A stretch of DNA of 64,000 nucleotides from Aquabacter sp040049275 (GCF_040049275.1 NZ_JBDZDT010000012.1:124001-188000), one strand, 5' to 3'. Counted from the stretch's first letter, positions 42,901-54,351 are shown. Numbers and translations: made by a program. The notes: generated from the sequence alone by a model not told the origin.

Positions 42901-43111
42901 AGGGCTCGTGCCCATCCTGTGGAGCACCGGCGCCGGTTCGGAATTGATGCAGCGCATCGCCGTGCCGATGATCGGCGGCATGGTGTCCTCGACCGCGCTC
43001 ACCCTGGTGGTGATCCCGGCCATCTATGCCCTCGTGAAGGGCTGGCATGTGCCCAGGGAGATGGAAGCCGACGCGCGGGTGCGCGATCCCGCGCTCGGCG
43101 CGGCGGAATGA
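39947..43111 (+). CDS. cusA: Heavy-metal RND efflux pump (CusA/CzcA family)
   Basis: A 1054-residue RND transporter with the usual 12 helices and two large periplasmic loops. It begins MIARLIAWSARNLVLIL. The proton-relay acidic motif in TM4 is visible (..GGIAIAVGAMIDAAIVMIEN..). Met-rich transfer sites occur in the porter domains, as in CusA. It pumps Cu(I) or Ag(I) from periplasm or cytoplasm out of the cell with CusB and CusC. The neighbouring CusF-like protein and cupredoxin favour copper over zinc/cobalt. Confidence 0.94.
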   Translation: MIARLIAWSARNLVLILVGTVFAVAAGIYAVRTLPLDAIPDLSDVQVIVYTDYPGQAPQVVEDQVTYPLTTAMLTVPRSKVVRGFSFFGVSFVYVIFEDGTDPYWARSRVLEYLNTAAQRLPSGVTPSLGPDATGVGWVYQYAVIAKDMTLAELRSLQDWVIRFAASKAEGVAEVASVGGFVKQYNIVVDPLRLRAQGISLAMVRDAVRASNRDVGGRTLELSEFEFMVRGRGYIKTTADIEDIVLKSDGGVPLRLRDVARVEIGPDERRGITELNGEGEVASGIVLQRFGANALTVIDNVKQRLAKIAGSLPKGAEIVPVYDRSHLIGAAIDTLTRTLLEESVIVALVCIVFLLHLRSALVAILMLPVGILMAFAAMKPVGIGSNIMSLGGIAIAVGAMIDAAIVMIENAHKHLERGPPGKPRIEILVEAASEVGPALFFSLLVITVSFLPIFTLESQEGRLFGPLAFTKTFAMAGAAFLSVTLVPALMVIFVRGRIIPEHRNPINRGLIQVYRPIIRGVLKAKTLAILLALAALAVTVWPARQLGSEFMPSLDEGTLLYMPTTLPGISVTKAAELLQMQDRIIKTFPEVESVYGKAGRALTATDPAPTEMFETIINLKPKDQWRPGVTVDSLKTEMDKALQFPGVSNAWTMPIRARIDMLSTGIRTPVGVKVFGTDLAEMEKIARQIEAVLRTVPGTSSAYAERVIGGYYLDIVPDRTALGRYGLAVGDVQDVIATALGGETVTTTVEGRERYGVNIRYPRDLRSNPRAIATDVQVPLPGGGTVPLGEVAKVELTRGATSIRTENGQLAVYIYVDIEGRDLGGYVADAQKAVAASVTLPAGTSIGWSGQFEYLQRAEARMQIVVPVTLLIIFLLLYLNFRRLTETLIVMLSLPFALVGGIWLMWWLGFNMSVAVAVGFIALAGVAVQTGVIMLIYLDQALGELREKRARDGLPFTRADLHEAIMLGAVERVRPKMMTVVAIMAGLVPILWSTGAGSELMQRIAVPMIGGMVSSTALTLVVIPAIYALVKGWHVPREMEADARVRDPALGAAE

Positions 43112-43123
43112 AGGGAGGAGAAC

Positions 43124-43240
43124 ATGATGCACGACATGATGGGAGGGATCGACTGGCCCATGGGGCTCGTCAGCCTCATCGGGGCCATCGTGCTCCTGCT
43201 GGTGGTGGCGGCACTCGTGAAGTACGTCTTCTTTCGATGA
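43124..43240 (+). CDS. 38-residue single-helix membrane peptide
   Basis: A short reading frame after AAGGGAGGAG with two adjacent ATG codons: MMHDMMGGIDWPMGL then a hydrophobic helix (..VSLIGAIVLLLVVAALVKYVF..) and FR-stop. The Met/His-rich head and membrane helix are typical of small peptides attached to copper pumps. The strong ribosome binding site and operon position 12 bases behind cusA support it. Confidence 0.75.
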   Translation: MMHDMMGGIDWPMGLVSLIGAIVLLLVVAALVKYVFFR

Positions 43241-43456
43241 TCGAGGATCCGCAGACAGGCCCAGACACGCCGATTCCGGTCGTTAGGGTCGTAGCCCGGT
43301 AGCCGCAGATGTGTCCTGCCTTTCATGCCGCAGCTCGATCGGTCCTGCCCCTGGCGCTCGCTCGCGAATTTTTGAACTCGGCCAACCACGCGATGTTCCG
43401 CCGGCACGGAACTTCGGGCGAATGGAGCACGGTGGCGAAACGAAGTCGGGGTTGCC

Positions 43457-43924
43457 ATGCGGAATGATCCGCCTATCCTGCGCCGCATGCTTCGTGCCCT
43501 TCGTAACCTCCTGCTGCTCGTCGCCGCGATCACGTTCGCGGTGTCCGGGATCAGCTGGGGTTATGCCAACGCAAGCGCCGTTCTTGGCAGTGGGGACACC
43601 GCCCATCATCGGGCGATGGCCGAAGCACAAGATGGGCATCGGCACGAGGCGCAGCACGCCTCCGACGCCCATCATCATGCCTCGGAGGCTGCCGATCCCT
43701 GCACGGACAAGGCGGCTTGCGGCGAGGGCCACGCCCACGTCGGGGATGCGAGCTCGTGCTGCGCGGCGGCGTGCCATATGGCCATCCCGACCGCGTTCCA
43801 CGCGCCGTCGGTGACCCTGCTGGCCCTCGGCACACAGGCCCTGCCGCCCGATACCGACGGCATCCAGGCCTCGATGATGCGGCTCGATCGGCCGCCGAAG
43901 TTCTCCAGCTCCCAGATCGGCTGA
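43457..43924 (+). CDS. His/Cys-rich exported protein
   Basis: A 155-residue protein with an N-terminal hydrophobic segment (..LRNLLLLVAAITFAVSGISWGYA..) and His/Cys-rich stretches: HHRAMAEAQDGHRHEAQH, HHHASEAADPC, CGEGHAHVGDASSCCAAACH. It probably binds copper in the periplasm. A protein of comparable design lies at 54352-54723. Confidence 0.68.
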   Translation: MRNDPPILRRMLRALRNLLLLVAAITFAVSGISWGYANASAVLGSGDTAHHRAMAEAQDGHRHEAQHASDAHHHASEAADPCTDKAACGEGHAHVGDASSCCAAACHMAIPTAFHAPSVTLLALGTQALPPDTDGIQASMMRLDRPPKFSSSQIG

Positions 43925-44201
43925 TCCGTCTCACGATCGTCGAGGACGCATCAGACCCGCTCGCCGCGGATGATCTTCGCTCATCCCTACCGAGCGGGTG
44001 CTGACGTCTACGGACCAAGGCCGTCCGACCCCGGTTGCCATGGCATCCGGACACGGTGGTTGGCAATCCTCCTCTCCTCGACCGGTCCCTGACCCAGCCG
44101 ACGGCAGGCCGCGGCCGCGCACTGCGCGCCCGCGCCCATAGCCCATCCGTTCCCGGCTGTAGAGCGGCGCCCCCGACGGGTCCGCACCCCCGAGGTCATT
44201 C

Positions 44202-44420
44202 ATGAAGTCATTGGTTCCGACGGCCCTCGCCGTCCTCGTCTCCGCATGTTCCGGTCCGCCGCCCATCACCAGCGGCCCGGATCCAGCCGACCCCTCGGTT
44301 GTCGTGCCCGCCGTCCGGTACGCTCCGGTCCTGGCGGGCGACATCGACTACCGACCCGTGCCGCCGCGCTCCTGGATCGAGCAGAACCAGGGCCTGACGC
44401 CCGGTCAGGGAGGGCGGTGA
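44202..44420 (+). CDS. Small lipoprotein upstream of cusC
   Basis: A 72-residue protein with a lipobox (LVSACSG) and a Pro-rich mature part ending ..SWIEQNQGLTPGQGGR. The stop overlaps the cusC ATG (TGATG), so both are coupled. It likely sits in the outer membrane beside the TolC-like channel. Confidence 0.65.
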   Translation: MKSLVPTALAVLVSACSGPPPITSGPDPADPSVVVPAVRYAPVLAGDIDYRPVPPRSWIEQNQGLTPGQGGR

Positions 44421-45829
44421 TGGCTCCGCTTCCTTCCGGGATGGTGCTCGCCATCCCATTGGCGCTGCTGCTGGGCGGATGCGTGACCTTCACTCCCGAC
44501 GGCGGCATGGCCCCCGTCGCCAGCCAGGTCTCGGCCGACATCGGCGGGCAGGTGGTGAAGATCACGTCCGAGGAACAGGCCGCGACGGTGCGGGCACGCG
44601 TGTCCGCGCTCCTGTCCCGGCCCCTCGATGCCCGTGTCGCCCTCCAGGTCGCCCTCCTCAACAACCGGGGACTCCAGGCGCAATACAACGCCTTGGGCAT
44701 CTCCGAGGCCGCCTACGTGGCGGCGAGCCTTCCACCGAATCCCAGCTTCGGGGTGGAGCGGCTGAATGGCGGTGGGGAACTCGACGTGGAGCGGCGGCTG
44801 GTCGCGAACGTGCTGGCGCTCCTGACGCTTCCCGCCCGCAGCGAGATCGCCGGCGTCCAGTTCGAGGCTGCCCGCCAGCGGGCGATCGAGGCGACCCTCA
44901 GAACCGCCGCCGAGGCTCGTCGCGCCTATTACCGGGCCGTGGCAGCGCGCCAGACGGAGGCCTTCCTCGAGAAGGCCCGCCTCACGGCGGATGCGGCCGC
45001 CGACCTCACCGTCAAGCTCGGCGAGACGGGGGCGGCGACGAAGCTCGACCAGGCGAGGGCCAGCGCCTTCTACGCCGAGGTATCGAACGAGCTCGCCCGG
45101 GCACGCCTCAAGTCCGCGACGGACCGGGAGGCCCTGACCCGGCAACTCGGCCTGTGGGGCAACGACGTCGGCTACAGGCTGCCGTCCCAGCTCCCGCGGC
45201 TGCCGGGGCGCATCCGGACCGAACCCCAGGTGGAGGTCGAGGCGGTGCTCAAGCGCACCGACCTCATCGCGGCTCGGCTCGAGCTCGACGCCATGGCGAA
45301 GTCCCTCGGCCTCACGCAGGCGACGCGCTTCGTCTCCCTCATCGAGGGGGGATACCGCGGCAATTACCAGCGCGCGGACGGGGAGACCCTGCGTCCCCAG
45401 GGTTTCGAGCTGGAGGTCCAGGTGCCGATCTTCGACCTCGGCGAGACCAACGTCCGCCGGGCGAAGGAGACCTACATGCAGGCGGTGAACCTCCTCATGG
45501 AGAAGGCGGTGAACGTCCGCTCCGAGGCACGGGCCGCCTACGTGACCTACCGGGCGAGCTACGACATCGCCCGCCAGTACCAGGCGAGGATCCTCCCCCT
45601 GCGCAAGACCATCAATGAGCAGGCGCTGCTGGAATACAACGGCATGCTCATCGACGTCTTCGAATTGCTCACCACGGAGCGGGAGAGCATCGACAGCAAC
45701 GTCTCCGCCATCGGCGCCCAGCGCGACTTCTTCCTGGCGGAGGTGGATTTCCAGACGGCCATCATCGGCGGCGGTGCGGGAGGCAGGGAAACCGTTCTCG
45801 CCTCTGCGGCCGCCGGTGCCAGCGACTGA
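44420..45829 (+). CDS. cusC: TolC-family outer-membrane channel (CusC-like)
   Basis: A 469-residue outer-membrane efflux protein with lipobox LLLGGCVTF at the N-terminus. Two long-helix repeats (..ALLNNRGLQAQYNALGISEAAYVAASLPPNPSF.., ..FELEVQVPIFDLGETNVRRAKETYMQAVN..) are the TolC pattern. It forms the exit duct for CusA/CusB. The ATG at 44420 is chosen for the coupling with the lipoprotein gene. Confidence 0.9.
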   Translation: MAPLPSGMVLAIPLALLLGGCVTFTPDGGMAPVASQVSADIGGQVVKITSEEQAATVRARVSALLSRPLDARVALQVALLNNRGLQAQYNALGISEAAYVAASLPPNPSFGVERLNGGGELDVERRLVANVLALLTLPARSEIAGVQFEAARQRAIEATLRTAAEARRAYYRAVAARQTEAFLEKARLTADAAADLTVKLGETGAATKLDQARASAFYAEVSNELARARLKSATDREALTRQLGLWGNDVGYRLPSQLPRLPGRIRTEPQVEVEAVLKRTDLIAARLELDAMAKSLGLTQATRFVSLIEGGYRGNYQRADGETLRPQGFELEVQVPIFDLGETNVRRAKETYMQAVNLLMEKAVNVRSEARAAYVTYRASYDIARQYQARILPLRKTINEQALLEYNGMLIDVFELLTTERESIDSNVSAIGAQRDFFLAEVDFQTAIIGGGAGGRETVLASAAAGASD

Positions 45830-45842
45830 TCGGAGACGAACC

Positions 45843-47243
45843 ATGCCCGTTTCAAGACGAGGATTCCTCGGAGCCTCCGGCGCCCTGGCGCTGGTGAGCG
45901 CAGGCGCGGTCTCCGGCCGCGTCCAGGCGGCCTCCATTCCCGAGGCCGCCACCATGAAGGAGGCGACCATGCAGCCGCCCCTGTTCCCGACCACGGGCCC
46001 GGACTACCAGCCCGTAGTCACCCTCAATGGTTGGACCGCGCCATGGCGCATGAACGGTGACTGGAAGGAATTCCATCTCGTCGCCGAGCCCGTGGTGCGG
46101 GAGATCGCGCCGGGGATGGTGGCCCATCTGTGGGGCTACAACGGCCAGTCACCCGGCCCCACCATCGAGGCGGTGGAAGGCGACAAGGTGCGCATCTTCG
46201 TCACCAACAGGCTGCCGGAGCACACCACCATCCACTGGCACGGGCAGATCCTGCCAAACGGCATGGATGGCGTCGGCGGCCTCACCCAACCCCACATCAA
46301 GCCGGGGAAGACCTTCGTCTACGAGTTCCAGCTCCGAAAGAGCGGGACCTTCATGTACCACCCCCATGCGGACGAGATGGTCCAGATGGCCATGGGCATG
46401 ATGGGCTTCTTCGTGGTGCATCCGAAGGACCCGTCCTTCCGCCGCGTGGATCGGGACTTCGTCTTCCTCCTCAATGCCTACGACATCGAGCCCGGGGCCT
46501 ACGTGCCCAAGGTCAACACGATGCTCGACTTCAACCTGTGGACCTGGAACAGCCGCGCCTTCCCCGGCATCGACCCGCTCGTGGTGGGAAAGGGCGACAA
46601 GGTCCGCATCCGGTTCGGCAATCTCACCATGACGAACCATCCCATCCACATGCACGGCTACGACTTCAAGGTCTCGTGCACGGATGGCGGATGGGTGCCG
46701 GAGGCGGCCGCCTGGCCGGAGGTGACCATCGACTGCGCGGTCGGCCAGATGCGTGCCTTCGACTTCGTGGCCGATCACGAGGGGGACTGGGCGATCCACT
46801 GCCACAAGTCCCACCACACCATGAACGCCATGGGCCACGACGTGCGCACGTACATCGGGGCCAACCTGAAGCAGGCGGCCGGCAAGATCCGCAAGCTCGT
46901 GCCCGACTACATGCCCATGGGCGCCAAGGGCATGGCGGACATGGGCGAAATGGAGATGCCGCTGCCCGACAACACCCTGCCCATGATGACCGGCTTCGCC
47001 CAGTTCGGCCCGGTGGAGATGGGCGGCATGTTCTCGGTGGTCAAGGTGCGCGAGGGCCTTGAGCGCAACGACTACAAGGACCCGGGCTGGTTCAAGAACC
47101 CGCCGGGCACCGTCGCGTTCGAGTGGACCGGCGAGAACAAGGCCGCCGAGCGCGCGCCCGCGCCCGCCTACGACCCCGCCCGGACCATCGAGGTCGACGT
47201 CGTCAAGCCCGGCACCGCGCGGGCGGGTGGACACCGGCACTGA
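45843..47243 (+). CDS. Multicopper oxidase (Tat-exported)
   Basis: A 466-residue oxidase. The Tat signal SRRGFLGASGALALVSAG is followed by copper-ligand motifs of blue oxidases: TTIHWHGQ, FMYHPHADE, NHPIHMHGYDF and HCHKSHHTMNAMGH. It is shorter than CopA (about 600) and close to the two-domain or compact three-domain types. It oxidises Cu(I) in the periplasm. A Met-rich segment (..MPMGAKGMADMGEMEM..) near 360 suits copper binding. Confidence 0.9.
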   Translation: MPVSRRGFLGASGALALVSAGAVSGRVQAASIPEAATMKEATMQPPLFPTTGPDYQPVVTLNGWTAPWRMNGDWKEFHLVAEPVVREIAPGMVAHLWGYNGQSPGPTIEAVEGDKVRIFVTNRLPEHTTIHWHGQILPNGMDGVGGLTQPHIKPGKTFVYEFQLRKSGTFMYHPHADEMVQMAMGMMGFFVVHPKDPSFRRVDRDFVFLLNAYDIEPGAYVPKVNTMLDFNLWTWNSRAFPGIDPLVVGKGDKVRIRFGNLTMTNHPIHMHGYDFKVSCTDGGWVPEAAAWPEVTIDCAVGQMRAFDFVADHEGDWAIHCHKSHHTMNAMGHDVRTYIGANLKQAAGKIRKLVPDYMPMGAKGMADMGEMEMPLPDNTLPMMTGFAQFGPVEMGGMFSVVKVREGLERNDYKDPGWFKNPPGTVAFEWTGENKAAERAPAPAYDPARTIEVDVVKPGTARAGGHRH

Positions 47244-47279
47244 ATTTCCCCGATCCCAAGTTCAACGAGAGGACCAACC

Positions 47280-47753
47280 ATGAAGACTTGCCTCATCGCC
47301 GCCGCATTGCTTTCGGCGGTCGTTTCCGCCGCTCCCGCCTTCGCCGACGCGGGACATGCCCATGGCGACGAACGAGCCTATGGCGAGCCAGGCAATCCGA
47401 AGCAGCCCGCGCGGGTGGTTCAGATCGTCATGAGCGAAGCGGACGGGAAGATGCAGTTCATCCCGAACAAGATCGAGATCAAGACCGGCGAACAGGTCCG
47501 GTTCGTGATCCGCAACAACGGCGACCTCGACCACGAGATCGTCCTCGCGACGCTTCAGGACAACCTCAAGCACGCCGAGGAGATGCGCAAGAACCCCGAC
47601 ATGGAGCACGACGATCCCAACGCCAAGCGCCTGATGCCGAAGAAGACGGGCGAGATCGTCTGGAAGTTCACGAAGGCGGGAACCTTCGACTTCTCCTGTC
47701 TCATCCCGGGCCACCGAGAGGCCGGGATGTTCGGCACCATCATCGTCAAGTGA
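47280..47753 (+). CDS. Cupredoxin-domain periplasmic copper protein
   Basis: A 157-residue protein: signal peptide ..AAALLSAVVSAAPAFADA.., His-rich ..GHAHGDERAY.., then the cupredoxin fold with ligands H in DLDHEIVLA and C-H-M in FSCLIPGHREAGM, a type I copper site. It may take electrons from or give copper to the multicopper oxidase next to it. Confidence 0.9.
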   Translation: MKTCLIAAALLSAVVSAAPAFADAGHAHGDERAYGEPGNPKQPARVVQIVMSEADGKMQFIPNKIEIKTGEQVRFVIRNNGDLDHEIVLATLQDNLKHAEEMRKNPDMEHDDPNAKRLMPKKTGEIVWKFTKAGTFDFSCLIPGHREAGMFGTIIVK

Positions 47754-47773
47754 CCCAATCAAGGAGACTCATC

Positions 47774-48058
47774 ATGCGCAAGCTGTTGCTGTCCGCCGCA
47801 TTCCTGCTCACGACCGCCGCGGCGTTTGCCCAGGTCGCTCCCGTCAGCGGCGAGGTGACCAAGGTCGACGCGGCGCAAGGCAAGATCACCCTCAAGCACG
47901 CCGCCATCCCGAACCTGGACATGGACGCCATGACGATGGTGTTCGCTGCCGGCGATCCGGCGATGCTCAAGGCCGTGAAGCCTGGCGACAAGGTCACCTT
48001 CGAGGCCGACCGGGTGAACGGACGGCTCACCGTCACCAAGATCCAGAAGGCGAAGTGA
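47774..48058 (+). CDS. cusF: CusF-like periplasmic copper chaperone
   Basis: A 94-residue protein: signal peptide (..LLLSAAFLLTTAAAFAQ..), then the CusF OB fold (..SGEVTKVDAAQGKITLKHAAIP.., MDAMTMVFAAGD, ..VKPGDKVTFEADRVNG..). H, M, M and the aromatic position bind Cu(I)/Ag(I); here the aromatic Trp of E. coli CusF is replaced in ..MDAMTMVF... An AAGGAGA precedes the ATG. Confidence 0.9.
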   Translation: MRKLLLSAAFLLTTAAAFAQVAPVSGEVTKVDAAQGKITLKHAAIPNLDMDAMTMVFAAGDPAMLKAVKPGDKVTFEADRVNGRLTVTKIQKAK

Positions 48059-48176
48059 TCCGAACGCCCGTGGGGCGGGGTACCGTCCCACAGGCAAACA
48101 AGCGCTCCGGCGGATCGGGGACATGGATCATTCCGTATCTCGATCCGGGAATGGGGCGAAGGCAAAGGAGACCCCC

Positions 48177-48389
48177 ATGACCATCAGGTCCCTCGTTCTG
48201 GCGGGAGTGCTGACCGTGCTTTCGGTCGCTCCCGCCCTCTCCGATCCCGATTCCTCCCGACTGTCGCAAAGGGAGAAGGAACGGCACGAGTTCCGTGACG
48301 TCCAGCGCGGCCAGGTCCCACTCCTTCAGTGCCCCAGGAACACGGCGCCGCATGGGGCGTCGGCGACGCCTCGCATACCGGCGAACTGA
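48177..48389 (+). CDS. Short exported protein, likely truncated PepSY-like
   Basis: A 70-residue frame: signal peptide (..RSLVLAGVLTVLSVAPALS..) then ..SQREKERHEFRDVQRGQV.., which resembles the start of PepSY-domain proteins, but the expected helix (..LAEIL..) is lost and the tail is Pro/Arg-rich out-of-frame-like. Probably a frameshifted gene at the end of the plus operon, next to the convergent ATPase. Confidence 0.5.
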   Translation: MTIRSLVLAGVLTVLSVAPALSDPDSSRLSQREKERHEFRDVQRGQVPLLQCPRNTAPHGASATPRIPAN

Positions 48390-48408
48390 TCGGGCGACCG
48401 CTTGCTCC

Positions 48409-50785
<2,377 letters not shown>

Positions 50786-50793
<8 letters not shown>

Positions 50794-51426
50794 GGGAGGG
50801 AGCTCCGGGATGGTGGGGCTTCGGGCCGGATGCGGTGCCGATCCGAGGGATGAACGCGGGCACGGCGCGCGCGTAGGCGTCCCATTCGGGACCGACTTCG
50901 GCCCTGAAGGCGTCCTCCTCCCGCCGGGCGAGGCGGACGTAGACCCACGCCAGGATCGGGAACATGGCGAGGGTCACGAGGGTCGGCCACTGCATGAGGA
51001 AGCCGAACATGGGCGTACGCGCCCGTGGTCGCCAGCCGATGTTCCCGCTGGGCCGCATGGAGCACGTGCCAGCTCGTGGCGAGCAGCCAGAACCCGGCGA
51101 AGATCAGGACGTCGCTGAGGATGTGGAACGGGCCGAAGTGCGGGTTCATGCGCCACCCGAACATCGTCTCGAGCAGGTGTCCCGCATCGTGCGAGAGGAA
51201 GTCCACCCCGGGGAACTGCCGCCCGAGCCCATCCCGACAGCAGGTAGATGGTCAGGGGGAAGCCGTACATCTCGGTGAACAGCGCGACGACGAAGGCCGA
51301 GAAGGCGCCGAGCGACCGCCAGTCCAGGGAGGTGCGCAGCCGGACGAAGCTCGCGGCGAACAGGATGAACACCGCGGAATTGATGATCACCAGGCCCCAG
51401 AGGCCGTAGGCGGGAGATCCGTTCAT
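50786..51426 (-). pseudogene. Isoprenylcysteine-methyltransferase-like membrane protein, frameshifted
   Basis: Three frames together give one ICMT/PEMT-like protein: MNGSPAYGLWGLVIINSAVF.. to ..YGFPLTIYLLSGW, then ..DFLSHDAGHLLETMFGWRMN..GFWLLATSWHVLHAAQRE.. to GAYAHV, then ..FGFLMQWPTLVTLAMFPI..YVRLARREEDAFRAEVGPEW... An extra G near 51225 and a short deletion near 51015 (which removes the RHPQY-type segment) break the frame. It is common in copper operons. The stop overlaps the ATPase start. Confidence 0.75.
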
Positions 51427-51722
51427 CGGGGACCTCCCTCGGAGCGGCTCGGAGCGGCTCCTGCGCCGTGGTGGTGCCCGCCGCCATGACCGTGATGCAT
51501 GAACAGGTGCATCAGGGGACAGGCGAGGAGCAGCAGGAGCGGCAGGTAGCCCAGGACGTGGGCACGGTGCTCGGAGAACAGCAGGAAAGCCGCGATGAGC
51601 AGGAAGCCGATGGCGACGAGGCCTCCCTTGGATCGCCAGAAGCCGCCCGACGGGCGATCGGCTGGCCGACCGCGGTCGTCGTTGGCGGCGGCGAGATGAT
51701 CTGCGTTATGGTGCATGGACAT
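51423..51722 (-). CDS. DUF2933-type small His-rich membrane protein
   Basis: A 99-residue protein: a short N-terminus, two hydrophobic helices (..GGLVAIGFLLIAAFLLF.., ..VLGYLPLLLLLACPLMHLF) and a His-rich tail MHHGHGGGHHHG. Typical of DUF2933 genes found with copper ATPases. It overlaps the downstream methyltransferase gene. Confidence 0.8.
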   Translation of the reverse strand: MSMHHNADHLAAANDDRGRPADRPSGGFWRSKGGLVAIGFLLIAAFLLFSEHRAHVLGYLPLLLLLACPLMHLFMHHGHGGGHHHGAGAAPSRSEGGPR

Positions 51723-51791
51723 GGTCGGATTCTCCGGGATGGGTCGGGGCCGCGCCCGCGGCGGGAAGCCGTTCCGCGGGCGCCGCTGGGG

Positions 51792-52370
51792 TCACATCAA
51801 GCCCATCGGCATGGGCATGAGGAGCTGATCGGCGGTGCGCTTCTGGGCGTCGCCGAAAGAGGCGTAGAGCGGGTCCAGCGCCGTCTTCACCTTGCGCAGG
51901 GCCTCGAGGCGCGCGGCTAGCATGCTTTCGTGCGCCTCAATCCGCTTCGGGAGGGTGGCGGCCGTAGCGCCTTGCCCGGACATCATCTGCTCCTGCATGG
52001 CGGACATCATTCCCGTCATGCCCCGGGCATTGGTACGGAGCGCCTCGGCGAACGCGTCCCATAGCGGCTGCTGCGCGGCGGTGATGCCGAGCTCGGCCCG
52101 GAGAAAAGCGATCCGTCCCTCGATGCGGGCCGGGGCCATCATCTGGGTCATCATGCCCATGGGCCCCGTGCCTCCCATTCCGCCTTGCTGCTGATCCTGA
52201 GCGGGGGTCGCCGCCGGAGGCTGCGGCATCGGCATGGGGGCGTTCGACTGGGGCGCCGCAGGGGACGGTACGCCCGCCGGATGGTGCGCATCCTCGGCGA
52301 GGACGGGCGTGGATGCGATCAGGGCTGCGCCCAAGGCGATGGCCGTCATCAGGTTGGGGGACTTGGTCAT
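51792..52370 (-). CDS. Spy/CpxP-like periplasmic LTXXQ protein
   Basis: A 192-residue protein: signal peptide (..LMTAIALGAALIASTPVLAED..), a Pro/Met/Gln linker (PMPMPQPP, GGMGGTGPMGMMTQMM) and a helical domain with ..RIAFLRAELGITAAQQPLW.. (LTxxQ-like) ending PMPMGLM. Probably a copper-responsive periplasmic chaperone or metal binder. Confidence 0.8.
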   Translation of the reverse strand: MTKSPNLMTAIALGAALIASTPVLAEDAHHPAGVPSPAAPQSNAPMPMPQPPAATPAQDQQQGGMGGTGPMGMMTQMMAPARIEGRIAFLRAELGITAAQQPLWDAFAEALRTNARGMTGMMSAMQEQMMSGQGATAATLPKRIEAHESMLAARLEALRKVKTALDPLYASFGDAQKRTADQLLMPMPMGLM

Positions 52371-52386
52371 GATCTTCCTGCTCCTC

Positions 52387-54257
52387 TCATGGTGCGGCCG
52401 CGGCCGCTCTCTGGTTAGGGATGGTGTCCGTCGTGTGCGTCACGGGTGGGCCGCCATCGGCGGATCCGGTTTCGATGGCGATCCGGGCCGGGCGTGATTG
52501 GCCGGATACCGGAAGCGCAGCCGGTCCGCCGTAGGCCGCGTCGAAGACCCGTTCGAAGAAGGCGTTCCGCAGCCTGCGTCCGGCCTCGATCGTCTCGGCA
52601 ACGCCGTCGGCGAAGCGGGTCTCCTGGACCTTGAAGGGATTGTCGGGCGCGGCCGGATGGCGATGCGCACAGATGCGTTCCGCAAGGAACTGAATGCCGC
52701 GCATCCAGGGAATGAAGCCCTCGGAGAGGAGATACCGGCTGGTGCGCATCGGATGCAGCCATTGGAGGGTGGCCGCGGACCACGGCGTCGTGACCGCCTG
52801 GACCCAAGGGCTCACGAAGGTGCGGTAGAGCCGCTCGTTGGTCTCGGACAGGTCACGCACCCGCTCGAACGCGGCGCCGGCGCGCGTGAAGCGGATGTCG
52901 GAGACCTGCCGCTCCTCGAAGCGCACTTCGAAGGCATCGGCCGTGCAGTCCGGGTCCCGCGTCGGGTTGTCGATCCTCATCTCGTAGAGACCGGGCGGCA
53001 GGGCCTCGATCCGAGGCAGGTTCTGGAGGATCGCCCGATGCTCGAGGCGGGCGACCTTGGCGGAGACGAAGATGCCGAGGTGCCCGACATGAGAATTGAC
53101 GAGATAGACGATGCGCTGCCCCGCCTCCTTCAAGTCCCGCGTGTCGGCATAGACGGCGGGTATCCAGCCCAGCGCCTGATGGGGTGGCGTGATGTTGTCT
53201 CCGTAGGAGGCCAAGATCACGAGGGGGTTGCGGTGCGCCGGAGGTCGGCATGGCATCCCTCGCAGATCCAAAGCCGTCCCTGCTCCAGCCGATCGCCGAC
53301 GAACAGGTTCTCGACGATGGCGAAGATCTCCTCTCGGGAGAGGAAGAAGAACCCGTTCCACCATCGTGCAAAATCCAGGAATCGATCCCGCCCCGTGTCG
53401 ATCGCGACGTAGAGGTTCGCGTATTTCTCCCAAACGGCCTCCGGCTTGAGACCCTCGAAGTTCTGGACCAGCCATGCGCCGTCGAACCGGCCGCCGCCGA
53501 GATCGGCGAGCAGATGCTTGAGCCAAGTGCCGCCCTCGAACCCGGCCGCGATCCGCATCGGGTTCACGCCGGGCTCGCCCGCCCAGTAGGACAGCGGGGT
53601 TCCGTTCAGGACCGTGGGACCGGTCAGCCCGGCGCAGTCGGCGGCGAGGAGGGTCACCGCCCATCCGGCCTGGCAATTGCCATAGAGGATCGGCGCGGTA
53701 TCGGGATGGCGCTTCGCCACCTCCTCCACGAACCGCCGCAGCGCATGGAGCACGTCGGCGAGCGTTTGCCCGGGCATGGGCTCCGGCGTGAAGGCGACGA
53801 AGTAGACCGGATGGCCCTGGTGCAGGGCGATGCCGACCTCCGACTCCAGCTTGAAGCCGCCGATGCCGGGACCGTGCCCGGCCCGGGGATCGAGGATCAG
53901 GACCGGAGGCTTCGACGGATCGAGGCAGTCATCCAGGCAATCGTCCCCGGCCGGGGTCACCCGCAGGAGCAGGTAGTTGACGGGCTGCTCGAACCGCCGG
54001 GCATCCACCAGGACCTCGTAGTCGAAATCCAGCAAGGGCGGCTTGCCCGCGCGCTCGTGCGCCAGCATGTTGTCGGCCCGCTGCCGGAGCGTGTCCCAGA
54101 ACAGGACCGACCGCTCGCCCGCGTCGACGACATAAGCCAGGAGATCGCCAAGGATCGCGCCTGGGGCCGAGCGGGCATCCGGGGCCGGAAGCGCCCGGCT
54201 CTCGCCAAGCACAGCGGCGCCGGCCGCGGGACGGCCGAGAAAATCGCTATAGGTCAT
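52387..54257 (-). pseudogene. DUF3141-family alpha/beta-hydrolase-like protein, frameshifted
   Basis: An N-terminal frame (53217-54257, MTYSDFLGRPAAGAAVLG..) and a C-terminal frame (52387-53240) form one DUF3141 protein. Landmarks: ..RAGHGPGIGGFK.., GNCQAGWA nucleophile-like elbow, ..DRLEQGRLWICEG.., then ..NPLVILASYGDNITPPHQAL.. and the C-terminal ..YNPL-like.. part. One base is missing near 53230 (RR-T-AT versus RR-RN). DUF3141 proteins are related to PHA synthases but their role is unknown. Confidence 0.7.
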
Positions 54258-54351
54258 GTCGATATGCTCGTTTCCTGTCGGCTTGCGGCCGACGTCGATC
54301 CGAGGGACGCCCGGAGGCGCTCCCGCCAGCTACGTACGAGACGGCTTCAGA

